A stretch of DNA of 52,522 nucleotides from Sphingomonas sp. PAMC 26605 (GTDB lineage Bacteria; Pseudomonadota; Alphaproteobacteria; Sphingomonadales; Sphingomonadaceae): the NCBI RefSeq assembly GCF_000241485.1, contig NZ_JH584242.1, positions 208,386-260,907 on the forward strand, read 5' to 3'. The notes below the pieces were generated by a model. The model made no database searches and had not been told where the DNA came from. It saw only the letters and a program-made list of their open reading frames with translations. Shown here one piece after another: positions 24,961-33,563 of the stretch; positions within the stretch are counted from its first letter, which is position 1; each line of letters begins with the position of its first letter. The position numbers and the translations under genes were made by a program.

Positions 24961-25403
24961 TGGAAATACGGCTCGATGACAGCGCGCATCCTGTAACGCG
25001 GTTGTTCGGCCGGCGGCTGAAAGAACGCCGCAAGGCGCTTGGCCTCACACAAGGCCAGCTTTTTGACAGGACCGGGATCAACAACGGCTATATCTCGCAA
25101 GTTGAGAACGGTCGGGCAAATCCAACCCTCGATATGATTTTGAAGCTCGCGGACGCCATAGAGCTAGAAGCATGGGCGATGCTTCGTCCGGACGCGCCGC
25201 CATCGGAGCCGACGCCAGCGGCACCCGCAACGGTCGGCGATCTGGATTTGAGCGTCCGCCTTGTAAACACGCTGGGCGCGGCATCGCCGGCCGGGCTGGT
25301 CGGGGAAGTGTTGGACAATGGCGCGCATCCGCTTCGGTCCAAACTCCGCGCCCGCGATCTCAAACAGCTTGCGGAAGCCCGACATGAGGCGGGGGTGATC
25401 TAA
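24960..25403 (+). CDS. XRE-family transcriptional regulator
   Basis: 147 residues. Residues about 12-70 form a Cro/C1-type HTH (FGRRLKERRKALGLTQGQLF, then GINNGYISQVENGRANPTL). The C-terminal 70 residues are Pro/Ala-rich and then helical (LRARDLKQLAEARHEAG). It overlaps the Fic stop and the next start, so it is co-expressed with the toxin pair. Likely to bind the CATAGAC-N6-GTCTATG sites that flank the operon. Confidence 0.8.
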   Translation: MEIRLDDSAHPVTRLFGRRLKERRKALGLTQGQLFDRTGINNGYISQVENGRANPTLDMILKLADAIELEAWAMLRPDAPPSEPTPAAPATVGDLDLSVRLVNTLGAASPAGLVGEVLDNGAHPLRSKLRARDLKQLAEARHEAGVI

Positions 25404-25750
25404 TGCTCGAACCTCAATCCTATGGAGTGACGACGATGGCAAAACAGTGGGTCCAGCCTTTCAATGAATCGCTGATGTGGCCGGCGCTCGGCATGGCCGG
25501 TGCCAGCGTCGCCGCGCTGCTCGCCGGGGGCGGCCTGTCGAAACTGCTCGATAGCTGGCCCGTCTTTTGGGTCGCGCTGCTGCTGACGGCCGGGCTGTGC
25601 GCGCCGTGTGCCGGGATGGTGATCGGTGCCGATACTTGCCGGCCCGGCGATAACCCGATGGACCGATCAACGCATGGGTTCGTCATCGGCTGTAGCGTGC
25701 TGGGCTTTTGCGTCGCTCTCGCGGTGGAAGTGGTCATGAAGTTCGGGTGA
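25403..25750 (+). CDS. Small membrane protein, 115 aa
   Basis: Two or three hydrophobic segments: LMWPALGMAGASVAALLAGG, VFWVALLLTAGLCAPCAGMV and GFVIGCSVLGFCVALAVEVV. ATG 25403 overlaps the XRE stop (TAATG). The internal ATG of MAKQWVQPF, 11 codons later, is another start. Function unknown. Confidence 0.6.
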   Translation: MLEPQSYGVTTMAKQWVQPFNESLMWPALGMAGASVAALLAGGGLSKLLDSWPVFWVALLLTAGLCAPCAGMVIGADTCRPGDNPMDRSTHGFVIGCSVLGFCVALAVEVVMKFG

Positions 25751-25763
25751 GGTCGGATTCCTG

Positions 25764-25818
25764 CATAGACGCGAATGTCTATGTGGGATCTCGGCCGACA
25801 TAGACGCGGGTGTCTACG
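25764..25818 (+). promoter_or_regulatory. Two tandem CATAGAC-N6-GTCTATG operators
   Basis: Site one: CATAGAC-GCGAAT-GTCTATG (25764-25783, perfect 7-bp arms). Site two: CATAGAC-GCGGGT-GTCTACG (25799-25818). Spacing is 35 bp. They lie between the XRE operon and the adenine methylase, so they may control the methylase. Confidence 0.55.
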
Positions 25819-25920
25819 CTTCAGCGGAATTTGGTGCGTGGCATAGTTTGACCTGGCTGTCGGGCCCGGCCTTATCTTGGCGTGCAATCGGGGGGCGTTG
25901 CGGGGGGCTTGCCCCCTGCT

Positions 25921-25976
25921 GCGAGGGTAGAGCGAGACGCCGATCGGCGGCTCGATCGTAGGGAGAGACTTCTCCC
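25921..25976 (+). ncRNA. Structured repeat motif, copy C (upstream of adenine methylase)
   Basis: GCGAGGGTAG then CGAGACGCC-GATC-GGCGGCTCG share the central mismatched stem of copies A and B, followed by its own hairpin GGGAGA-GACT-TCTCCC. It lacks the ACCCG block and ends 17 bp before the methylase ATG. A GGGGGC/GCCCCC hairpin precedes it. Confidence 0.45.
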
Positions 25977-25993
25977 CCCATCATATTTTCAGG

Positions 25994-26677
25994 ATGGATT
26001 TCGGCTTGGGATACCTCGGATCAAAGGCGGTCAACGGGGCCTATCAGGCGGTCATCGCCAACATGCCTCCCCATGATACCTACATCGAAACGCACTTGGG
26101 CTCGGGCGTCGTCCTTTTGCGAAAACCCCCTGCGCTGCGCTCGATCGGGCTGGAAATTGACCCGGAAACCATCGCCAGCTTCGCGCCGATCGCGGACGTG
26201 GAAATCTATAACGTCGATTGTCTGGCCTTTCTGCGGACGTTCGATTTCGCCTCTGCCGGCCGGGTGCTGATCTATTCCGATCCGCCCTATGTTATGGCAA
26301 CGCGGGCGCGCAAAGGATCGCGATATCGGTTCGATTATACTAACGCGGACCACGAGGCGCTGATCGCGCTGCTGGGGACGCTGCCGGCCTCGGTGATGAT
26401 CTCGGGCTATCATTCCGATCTCTACGCCGGCCGGCTGCCCGCTCCGAAATGGCGGTCCCTGAGCTATCAGGTGACGACGCGGGGCGGTCCTCGAACCGAA
26501 TGTCTCTGGATGAATTTCGCCGCGAACGCCGCCCATTGGGCGGATCATGCCGGCGTGGATTTCACCGATCGCCAGCGGATCAAGCGGAAGGCGGCGCGGT
26601 GGAAGCGCATGTATAACGATCTGTCGGCCGGGGAGCGCATGGCGGTCCTCGCCGCGATCCTCGAACCCGAAGCCTGA
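25994..26677 (+). CDS. D12-class DNA adenine N6-methyltransferase (orphan)
   Basis: 227 residues. LGYLGSKA near the N-terminus and THLGSGVVLL are the SAM-binding region, and IYSDPPYVMATRARKG near residue 96 is the catalytic DPPY motif. It is short for Dam-type enzymes (about 270) but complete. No restriction endonuclease is adjacent, so it is probably an orphan that masks plasmid DNA from host restriction. Upstream lie two operators and structured motif C. ATG 25994 follows CAGGATGG-type context with weak spacing. Confidence 0.88.
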   Translation: MDFGLGYLGSKAVNGAYQAVIANMPPHDTYIETHLGSGVVLLRKPPALRSIGLEIDPETIASFAPIADVEIYNVDCLAFLRTFDFASAGRVLIYSDPPYVMATRARKGSRYRFDYTNADHEALIALLGTLPASVMISGYHSDLYAGRLPAPKWRSLSYQVTTRGGPRTECLWMNFAANAAHWADHAGVDFTDRQRIKRKAARWKRMYNDLSAGERMAVLAAILEPEA

Positions 26678-26689
26678 CGGCTGGAGTCG

Positions 26690-27100
26690 TCACACCGACT
26701 TTTTACGGCAGGATCGATTTTTAAGAAGTCGTGGAATATCCGCTTGAAGACACACCCGACCGTCGAGGCATATCTGACCACGCAACAGCGAGGCCCTGCC
26801 CCAAAACTCACCGTTGGCCTCGCTACTGTCTATGACCTCGTATGCAACGCCGTTCCGCTTCGGCGACGTCGCCCTACGTCGAAGGGTCGCGCGAACGTGG
26901 CGCTCCGCGTCCTCGATCGCGTCGAACGAAACCGTCTTCTCCTGCCCTCGGGCTCCGATCCGCCCCCAAGCGGTGCGAACGACGATCAAGCCGAATAAGT
27001 CAGGGCTTGCCTCGATCGCGTAGCGCCGATGGATATTGCGGGCCGGATCGCGGGCGATCAACTCGACGTGGCACGGGCAGGGGGCGGCCCCTACCTCCAT
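26690..27100 (-). CDS. WGR-domain protein, 136 aa
   Basis: From ATG 27100 the sequence includes RRYAIEASPDLFGLIVVRTAWGRIG and ARGQEKTVSFDAIEDAERHV, a WGR domain (known from PARP1 and bacterial plasmid proteins, thought to bind nucleic acid). The final 45 residues are basic without a known domain. The ATG lies inside the end of the nuclease gene (overlap 27091-27100), so the pair is coupled. Confidence 0.75.
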   Translation of the reverse strand: MEVGAAPCPCHVELIARDPARNIHRRYAIEASPDLFGLIVVRTAWGRIGARGQEKTVSFDAIEDAERHVRATLRRRATSPKRNGVAYEVIDSSEANGEFWGRASLLRGQICLDGRVCLQADIPRLLKNRSCRKKSV

Positions 27101-27564
27101 GGTTGAACGCCGTAAGCGAATACGCCGCGCCGCTCGCGCTGGGCGGCCTGCTGATCCGCCAGATAGCGGCCGTGGGAATACGTCGACCAATTCACCGCCC
27201 ATCCAGTGCGCGCCATTGCTGCGGCTATATCGATGCCGCGCCAATTCCAGCATTGCGCCACGATCCGGTCATAGCTGCGTTGGCCGGTATCGCGGCATGT
27301 CACGCGGCGATCGGCAACAAGCTGCACAAGCTCGGCGCGCGCGGCCGGCCCGAACTGCGTTTCGAGCTCGGGCGCGTCCACGCCCCATACGCGGACCCTG
27401 AGCTTGCCAAAGCGGAAGGTGTCGCCGTCATAGATCGACGTGGGAACGCCCGTGGTCTCGGCGATCGGGAGCGGGGAGGCGGATGGTTCGTAGCGTCGGC
27501 CGGCGGCCGTGGTGGCGAGGCCGGCGACGGCAAGGGCGGCGATCGTGATGTGGAAGCGGCTCAT
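27091..27564 (-). CDS. Secreted thermonuclease-like (SNase) protein
   Basis: 157 residues. The N-terminal signal sequence (SRFHITIAALAVAGLATTAAG) is followed by an OB-fold nuclease: SIYDGDTFRFGKLRVRVWGV, then DAPELETQFG and SYDRIVAQCW, which carry the usual Asp/Arg/Glu and second Arg positions. It would degrade DNA or RNA in the periplasm or outside. Such nucleases are frequent passengers next to tra genes of sphingomonad and IncP-like plasmids. Confidence 0.85.
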   Translation of the reverse strand: MSRFHITIAALAVAGLATTAAGRRYEPSASPLPIAETTGVPTSIYDGDTFRFGKLRVRVWGVDAPELETQFGPAARAELVQLVADRRVTCRDTGQRSYDRIVAQCWNWRGIDIAAAMARTGWAVNWSTYSHGRYLADQQAAQRERRGVFAYGVQPWR

Positions 27565-27610
27565 GGCGAATGTACGTCTTCATCTGGAACGGGCGGCGCG
27601 TCGTGTAGCT

Positions 27611-27997
27611 CTACCCATGGCCGCTCGAACAAGGGTTTGACGCGAGAACTTCCATAGCCGTTCTGCCCCGCCACGTTTCCCTGATCTCCGCTGCGATAGC
27701 GTGACGTGCTTCGGCGATGGTGGCGGGCGGTCGATTAAACCAACCGCGCCACGCTCGGATTTGAACCGGGGATTCAACCGTCGTGCGCGGACAGGATTTG
27801 CAATAATCATCCTCTGCAATGGCGTCGTCGGGCACCTCGTCCAGCCACATATTCAGATGCGAACACCGTTGTTCGACGTAACAGGTCATTTCGTGCTCGA
27901 TGCGCTCGATCCTGAGCGTCCACGGCTCCGCTAACTGCTCAGGGTCAAGCCAGACCCTGAGCCGTCGATCACCGGCAAAGGACGTGAACACTCGCAA
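27611..27997 (-). CDS. Hypothetical protein, about 128 aa
   Basis: The sequence RVFTSFAGDRRLRVWLDPEQLAE..., with several Cys residues (MTCYVEQRCSHL, YCKSCPRTTV), hints at metal binding. TTG 27997 is 6 bases after the traC stop; GTG 27991 is an alternative. No family recognised. The frame has good coding character and lies downstream in the traC transcript. Confidence 0.5.
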   Translation of the reverse strand: MRVFTSFAGDRRLRVWLDPEQLAEPWTLRIERIEHEMTCYVEQRCSHLNMWLDEVPDDAIAEDDYCKSCPRTTVESPVQIRAWRGWFNRPPATIAEARHAIAAEIRETWRGRTAMEVLASNPCSSGHG

Positions 27998-28002
27998 GGC
28001 TA

Positions 28003-30570
28003 TTAGATGCGCGCGCCGCGCCGTTGGGCCGGCTGATCGTCACCGATCGCCGGCCCCGAACGCCGCTTCTGCTGGGTTTCCTCGTCCACGCTGAGGCGTG
28101 GTCCGGTCAAAGCCTGAGCCCGTGGATTTTCCACGGCGGCTTTGACCTGGCGCTCAAGCCCTTCGCGACCAAGCGAGCTATTCACCGCAAGGTCGTTGAA
28201 GTCGGTAAACCGCTTGGGGTCGGCCGCCTGCTCGCCGGGGGCGAAGGTCGGGAACATCGGCTTTCCCCCTACAGCGTTGGCGGCCTCGGTCGCCTTCTCC
28301 CGGCCCGGGTTGTACCCGTGGCGCTCTAGGACACGCTGATCGTCCTCCCCGACGATGAATATGGGCTTGTCGGGGAAGCGCTCGTGGAGTGCCTTGGCAA
28401 CGGCGGGAAGGTTGCCGGAATCGAACGCCGATACGGTCGGGTGCTCCACAACGGACGCGATCGTGGTCATGGTCGCATAGCCCTCGCCGATCATAAGGCG
28501 GGGCGCTGCCTCAAGAGCGGCAAGCGCCTCCTCGGGCGTCCTGCCTCCGTTGACGACATGGAAACAGCCCTCCTTATGGCTGTCCTTCGCGTACCGCTTG
28601 GTGCCGTCATCCTGAATGTATTGCGTCGTCCAGTGCTTCCCCTGCGCGTCGATCGCCGGGAGGTGGATCGTGCTATCGCGGCCGTCCATCATCGCGCCGA
28701 TCGTCGGCTCGATCCCCTTCCTGACCATGTAAAGCGTCGGGGTTTCGATCTGCTGGTAGCCGGCCGCCCGGCGCTGCACGCGGCCGGCGGTTTCTTCATA
28801 GGTCGCGGCCTGTTCGCGCTCTCGCGCGTCCCGCTTCGTCGCAGCCTCGGCGTTAAGCCGGGCCTTCTCCTCCTCGGAAAGCGCGTTCCCCGTGCTTTTC
28901 CAATTCATGTCCAAGCTGCTTTTGAAATTCTTGATGTGGCCGGCCGGGTGGCCGTCCAGATAGGCGATGTAAAAGCCGCTGGTTTCCTTGCCCTTGTCGT
29001 CCACGGTGGGAACGCGCTGGCGCGTCCCGTCCATGATCGGATGCCCGGCGGGGACGGTCAGCCCCATGGCCTTCATCGCTGCGGCGAACTCTACCTCGGG
29101 GCTTACGGCCGCCTCTTGGCGATGCGCCACCTGATCCGGGTCCCAGCGTGCGAGCTTGACGGGATCGCTGCCCTCGCCGACGTACCAAGACTTCGCCGCG
29201 GCATCCCATTTCGCGCCGGCCGCCTTGGCGACGTGTCTTTCGCCATAGGGGACCGCCAGATATTTGCGCTCCGGGGTCTGCTGGGGCTTATCGCTGCGGT
29301 TCGTCATCGGTTGCCCTTCCTGTTCGACGCTGGGGGCTGCTGCGGGCGTCTCCGCGCGTTGTGGCTCTGCTGGTGCCGCTTGCTGGCTGGGCCTCTCCAC
29401 GGCCGGCGCGGGGGTATCTTTTGCCCATTTCGCGAACGGCGTAAGATCGATGCCGGCGGGGACAAGCCACGTCCGCGCTTCCTTATCCCACTTGGCTCCA
29501 AGCCCCTTCGCCTCGTTCTTCTCGCGGAAAGCGACATTAATCGGGGTGTCCTGCTCGGCCGGCTGTCCGACGATCGCCGGGCGATCGGCAAGCTCGGCCT
29601 CGGCAGTTAGCGCGGGGGCCTCTAGCTCCCCGGCCGGCACGGCTTGGCCGTCGATCTCCTGAATCTGCTTTTGCTCGAACGCCAGAATGAAGGTGTTGAT
29701 CTTCTCCGCGTCTGAACAGGCGCGGACGATCTCCATGGGATCATCCTCAAGGGCTTTGATCCATGACGCGACATAGGCGACGTGCTGCTCGGGATCGTGA
29801 CCGATCTGTAGCTCGTCGCCTAAGAGCATGCTCGCGATCTCGGCGCGAAGCTCCTCCTTGGCATAGCCTTCCGAACCGAACGGATGGGCTAGATCGCGAT
29901 CAAGCCGGTTCGGCGCTCCTGTCCAGTGGCCTACCTCGTGAAGCGCGGTGCCATAAAATCGGTCGGCGCTGGGAAACTGCGATCGTTCGGGAAGGGTGAT
30001 GCTGTCGGTCGCCGGGCTGTAGAAAGCGCGGTTGCCGGGAAGCTCGGTGATCTTCGCGCCGGATGCCTGCAATATCGCCTCGGCCCGGTCGATCGGGTTC
30101 CACTCGGGCGGCACTGGTGGGGTGCGAGGGGGCAGGCCCTCGATCTGCTCGGCATTAAACACGACGGCATAGAATGGACGAGGCCGCTCCAGCTCCACGC
30201 GCACCTTCACGGTGTTGCCCTCGGCGTCCTTTATCGGCTTGCCCTGCGCGTCCTTTAGGGTCTGCTCGTCGTCAAATTTCCAGTATTGAACCAGCGAACC
30301 CTTCTCGCCCTTTCGCACCTGTGCGCCGGCTGCGGCGGCCTGCTTATAGGTCATCCATCGGTTGTCATCGTGGCCCTCGGACATGAGATTGACGACGTTG
30401 ACGCCCCGATACCGCTTTCCGGTGGTGGGGTTCATCGGGATGATCGATCCGCCCTCGGCTCCGGGGGCGGCTGGGTTCCACGGCCGCTGCCAAGGTGCCG
30501 TTCCGGCCTTTAGCTGATCGATGATCTTCTCGGCGACGCGCTCGTGAAACGGCTTCTTTTCCTCGGCCAT
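28003..30570 (-). CDS. traC: TraC-like antirestriction/primase-type protein
   Basis: 855 residues. It has an ArdC-type N-terminal ssDNA-binding domain (FHERVAEKIIDQLKAGTAPW ... YRGVNVVNLMS), a zincin-like segment with ALHEVGHWTG (HExxH near 212), repeated KWDAAAKSWYVGEG-type DUF5710 units, and a Toprim-like C-terminal region (ERFPDKPIFIVGEDDQ). RP4 TraC is a primase sent to the recipient. This architecture would protect and prime incoming ssDNA. ATG 30570 follows GGAGG. It is in the traC slot of the RP4-like order. Confidence 0.82.
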   Translation of the reverse strand: MAEEKKPFHERVAEKIIDQLKAGTAPWQRPWNPAAPGAEGGSIIPMNPTTGKRYRGVNVVNLMSEGHDDNRWMTYKQAAAAGAQVRKGEKGSLVQYWKFDDEQTLKDAQGKPIKDAEGNTVKVRVELERPRPFYAVVFNAEQIEGLPPRTPPVPPEWNPIDRAEAILQASGAKITELPGNRAFYSPATDSITLPERSQFPSADRFYGTALHEVGHWTGAPNRLDRDLAHPFGSEGYAKEELRAEIASMLLGDELQIGHDPEQHVAYVASWIKALEDDPMEIVRACSDAEKINTFILAFEQKQIQEIDGQAVPAGELEAPALTAEAELADRPAIVGQPAEQDTPINVAFREKNEAKGLGAKWDKEARTWLVPAGIDLTPFAKWAKDTPAPAVERPSQQAAPAEPQRAETPAAAPSVEQEGQPMTNRSDKPQQTPERKYLAVPYGERHVAKAAGAKWDAAAKSWYVGEGSDPVKLARWDPDQVAHRQEAAVSPEVEFAAAMKAMGLTVPAGHPIMDGTRQRVPTVDDKGKETSGFYIAYLDGHPAGHIKNFKSSLDMNWKSTGNALSEEEKARLNAEAATKRDAREREQAATYEETAGRVQRRAAGYQQIETPTLYMVRKGIEPTIGAMMDGRDSTIHLPAIDAQGKHWTTQYIQDDGTKRYAKDSHKEGCFHVVNGGRTPEEALAALEAAPRLMIGEGYATMTTIASVVEHPTVSAFDSGNLPAVAKALHERFPDKPIFIVGEDDQRVLERHGYNPGREKATEAANAVGGKPMFPTFAPGEQAADPKRFTDFNDLAVNSSLGREGLERQVKAAVENPRAQALTGPRLSVDEETQQKRRSGPAIGDDQPAQRRGARI

Positions 30571-30584
30571 GGTAGCCTCCGATG

Positions 30585-30839
30585 TTAAGCGTTGCGGGCT
30601 GCGGCAAACAGGCTGAGCTTAGCGGGGGCCTCGGGCTCGATCGGCAAGCCTTCCTCCGCTTCGCGCGCATCGGCCTCGCTCATAGCATCCTCCACGAACG
30701 CGCCGGCCTGCTCGGCCTCGTCGGGATCGAACTCGACAATCGCACCGGGAGTCTCGGCGTCGATCAATTTGCGGCGGACGATATCATACTCGAAAGCACG
30801 AATGGCTTCCTCGGTCGGCAAAGTGCTGGCGTCGGTCAT
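30585..30839 (-). CDS. Small acidic protein in the traD position
   Basis: 84 residues, acidic ([20 protein letters not shown]). It lies between traC and the topoisomerase gene, where RP4 has traD. Its ATG overlaps the topoisomerase stop (ATGA). Homology to TraD cannot be judged by eye, so no symbol is given. Confidence 0.6.
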   Translation of the reverse strand: MTDASTLPTEEAIRAFEYDIVRRKLIDAETPGAIVEFDPDEAEQAGAFVEDAMSEADAREAEEGLPIEPEAPAKLSLFAAARNA

Positions 30840-33019
30840 GCGGTCTTCTCCTTGGTGCTATAGTCGGGCTTCCCGTTCGCGTCGAAATAGGTCTGTTTGC
30901 ATCCAGGATATCCGCTGCAACTCCACCAAAAGCTATTCTTCTTCTTGGTGGACGGCCGGCGGACCAAACCCATGCCGCACGTCATGCACTTGTGCATGAC
31001 GGATACGGACGGGGCCTCCTTCTTTACCAGGACTGGCTTTCCGGCCTTGTCCTCAGCCGTATATTGGCAGCCCTCGGCGTAGCCAGTGCAGGACCAAAAG
31101 TGGCCCTTCTTGCCCTTCATGCGGCGAAGCGGCTTGCTGCATGTCGGACAGGGCGGCGCGCCGGTCTTGATCGCTAGGCCGTTCTCTTTCACACCTGCGA
31201 CCTCGCGCGCGACATAATCGGCAAGGGTCTGAACGAACGATCGCGCATCCTTCGATCCGTCCGCAATGGCGCGCTGCTGCTCGTGCCAGATTGCCGTCAT
31301 GTCGGGATATTTGGCCTGATCGGGCAGCGCGTCGTAGAACTCGCGCGCCTGCGGGCTGCTGACGATGTTCTTGCCCTTCTCAATCAGGAACCCGCGATCG
31401 AACAAGGTGGCGATGATGGTGTGGCGGGTCGCCGGGGTGCCGATCCCGCCATGCTCGCCGGCCTTGTCCTTGTCCTTCTCGATCAACAATTTCCGCAACC
31501 GATCATCGCGGACGTATTTCGCAACGCGGGTTAGGTCGGTTAGCAGGGACGCCATGGTGTAGAGCGGCTTCGGCTTGGTTTCCTGCTTATCGGCGCTGGC
31601 GCTCGTGCATGTGCCGGTTTGGCTCGCGGCAAGCGCGCGAAGGTCGATCGCGATCGCCTCCTCGTCATCGGCGATGTCTTCGTTGCCGGCATCGTTCTTA
31701 TAGAGGATCGTCCAGCCCGGCCGGGTCGTGAAATTGCTCCGGGTCGTGAAGCGCCGGCCCTCAACCTCTATAACGATATCGGTCTGATCGTATTGGTGGG
31801 TCGGCCAGAATTGGGCGACGTAGGCGCGGGCGATCAAGAGATAGATTTTCTGCTCGGCATCGTTAAGCTTGGACAGGTCGGCCGTGGCCTCGGTCGGGAC
31901 GATGGCGTGGTGGGCCGATACCTTGCCCGAATTGAACGCCCGGCTCTTTATGGCCGGGTCTGCACGCTTCACGGGTGCGGCTAGGACGGGAGCCGTCTCG
32001 CCGATCGCCGCCAGTACGCCGGCCGCGTCATTGTGCTGCTCGTCGTTGAGATATTCGCTGTCGCTGCGGTTGTAGGTAATCAGCCGGTATTTCTCGCGAA
32101 GCGCCTGCGTAATCTCCAACACCTGATCGGGCTTGAACCCGAACTTTCGCGATGCGTCGGTTTGGAGCTTCAACAGATTGTAGGGAAGTGGTGGGGATGC
32201 TTCCTTGGCGTTCGTCGTGGCGCTGACGATCCGCGCCGGCTTGCCGCTGACGGCCGTGGCGGTGGATTGGGCCTGCGTCTGATCGGATAGGCGGCCTTTG
32301 TCATTGACGGTATCGGCGTCGGTGATCTGATACCGCGCCGGGAAAGCGTGGTCGCCGATCTGAAATTGTCCGGTGACGGTGTAGTAATAGCTCTTGGTGT
32401 GCGCCTCGAACTCACGGTCGCGCCGCACCACAAGGCCAAGGATCGGGGTTTGCACGCGACCGACACTGAGCACGCCCTGATAGCCCTTGGCCTGCGCCGC
32501 AAGGGTGTAGGCGCGGGTCATGTTCACGCCATAGAGTAGATCGCCAACGCCTCGCGCCTCGGCCGCTGCGGACATGCCGGCGAACTCGGAATTATCGCGA
32601 AGCTGAGACAGCGCGCGTTGCACCACCTTGACGTTGTTGTCGTTGATTAGGAGCCGCTTCACGGGGAGTCGGGAACCGCTCCATTCGATAACCTCGTCAA
32701 CGAGTAGCTGGCCCTCGTCGTCGGGATCGCCGGCATGGATGATGCTCTTGGCGGGCTTCAACAGGTCGCGGATGATGCGAAGCTGCTTCATCTTGTCGGC
32801 CGATGGTTTCTTGCTCCACGGGATGAAGCTGATCGGTAGCTCAGCCATGCTCCACGGTGTTTCGGGGGCCTCAAGCTCAAGCATGTGCCCGAACAGCCAT
32901 GCGACATAATGCTGGCCGCAATCGAAATAGCCGTCTTTCCGGCTCCCGCCCCCCAAGCCCTCGGCGATGGCCTTCGCAAGCTCGGGCTTCTCGGCGATGA
33001 CAACGATCTCTCCGCTCAA
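30836..33019 (-). CDS. traE: DNA topoisomerase III, TraE-like
   Basis: 727 residues, type IA topoisomerase. It has an N-terminal Toprim domain ([20 protein letters not shown], later [15 protein letters not shown]), the [17 protein letters not shown] helix, and [12 protein letters not shown] near 315 with the active Tyr. Two C-terminal zinc-ribbon units follow ([13 protein letters not shown] and [14 protein letters not shown]). It resolves linked DNA during transfer or replication. It corresponds to RP4 traE. TTG 33019 is used, with GGAGCG upstream. Confidence 0.9.
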   Translation of the reverse strand: MSGEIVVIAEKPELAKAIAEGLGGGSRKDGYFDCGQHYVAWLFGHMLELEAPETPWSMAELPISFIPWSKKPSADKMKQLRIIRDLLKPAKSIIHAGDPDDEGQLLVDEVIEWSGSRLPVKRLLINDNNVKVVQRALSQLRDNSEFAGMSAAAEARGVGDLLYGVNMTRAYTLAAQAKGYQGVLSVGRVQTPILGLVVRRDREFEAHTKSYYYTVTGQFQIGDHAFPARYQITDADTVNDKGRLSDQTQAQSTATAVSGKPARIVSATTNAKEASPPLPYNLLKLQTDASRKFGFKPDQVLEITQALREKYRLITYNRSDSEYLNDEQHNDAAGVLAAIGETAPVLAAPVKRADPAIKSRAFNSGKVSAHHAIVPTEATADLSKLNDAEQKIYLLIARAYVAQFWPTHQYDQTDIVIEVEGRRFTTRSNFTTRPGWTILYKNDAGNEDIADDEEAIAIDLRALAASQTGTCTSASADKQETKPKPLYTMASLLTDLTRVAKYVRDDRLRKLLIEKDKDKAGEHGGIGTPATRHTIIATLFDRGFLIEKGKNIVSSPQAREFYDALPDQAKYPDMTAIWHEQQRAIADGSKDARSFVQTLADYVAREVAGVKENGLAIKTGAPPCPTCSKPLRRMKGKKGHFWSCTGYAEGCQYTAEDKAGKPVLVKKEAPSVSVMHKCMTCGMGLVRRPSTKKKNSFWWSCSGYPGCKQTYFDANGKPDYSTKEKTA

Positions 33020-33029
33020 TGTTTCGCTC

Positions 33030-33563
33030 CTACCATGTCACGATCGGCCGAATGACGGTGCTGATCTGCTTGCGCGGGATCGGCCCGAAATAGCGGCTGT
33101 CGAAGGAGACCTTGCTTTCGCCCATCACGATCACGTCGCCGGGTGCGATCCTGCCGCTCCCCACGAAATGCGGGAGCACCCGCTTTGCCCCGTCATAAGG
33201 CCGGGGTTTGCTGTTCGGGACCGGCATGCCGTTGATGAAGACGCCATTGGTCCCGATCTGCACCCGATCATTTTTAGCCGCTAAAATTCGCTTCATCATC
33301 GGGTAGCTGCCTCCGGGGCAGTCGCCGGGCTCGATGTAGCGGCGCTTCAACGCGAGCGCGAAGTCGTCGCGCTGCGGCGGGCAGAACATGACGTATGCGC
33401 CAGTGCGTACCGCCTCGTCGGTTGTTCGATAGAAGCCAAGCGGAATGCTTCGCGTGAGGTTGACGCGGACGCCAGCGCCGGCTGCGGCGACGCCAGCGAT
33501 CGACAAGGCGAACACGCTGAGCGCGGTATAACGGCCGGTCGTTTTGAGAGTGGGCCGTTTCAT
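33030..33563 (-). CDS. traF: TraF, S26C conjugation signal peptidase
   Basis: 177 residues. An N-terminal membrane segment is followed by LTRSIPLGFYR (catalytic Ser near 39), PMMKRILAAKNDRV (catalytic Lys) and VSFDSRYFGP, the signature blocks of TraF peptidases. TraF processes and cyclises the TrbC pilin, so trbC must lie outside the window. ATG 33563 overlaps the traG stop. A KorB-type operator (33273-33285) lies inside this coding region. Confidence 0.9.
   Translation of the reverse strand: MKRPTLKTTGRYTALSVFALSIAGVAAAGAGVRVNLTRSIPLGFYRTTDEAVRTGAYVMFCPPQRDDFALALKRRYIEPGDCPGGSYPMMKRILAAKNDRVQIGTNGVFINGMPVPNSKPRPYDGAKRVLPHFVGSGRIAPGDVIVMGESKVSFDSRYFGPIPRKQISTVIRPIVTW
33273..33285 (-). promoter_or_regulatory. 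KorB-type operator OB inside traF
   Basis: TTTAGCCGCTAAA, identical to the 13-bp IncP KorB operator consensus TTTAGCSGCTAAA, flanked by extra T and A. It is intragenic, so it may act at a distance or as a ParB-type binding site. Confidence 0.75.

Noticed and set aside
28384..29610. 408-codon plus-strand open frame
   Set aside because: Antisense shadow of traC; the minus-strand frame has clear ArdC, HExxH and Toprim-like features, while this frame has none.
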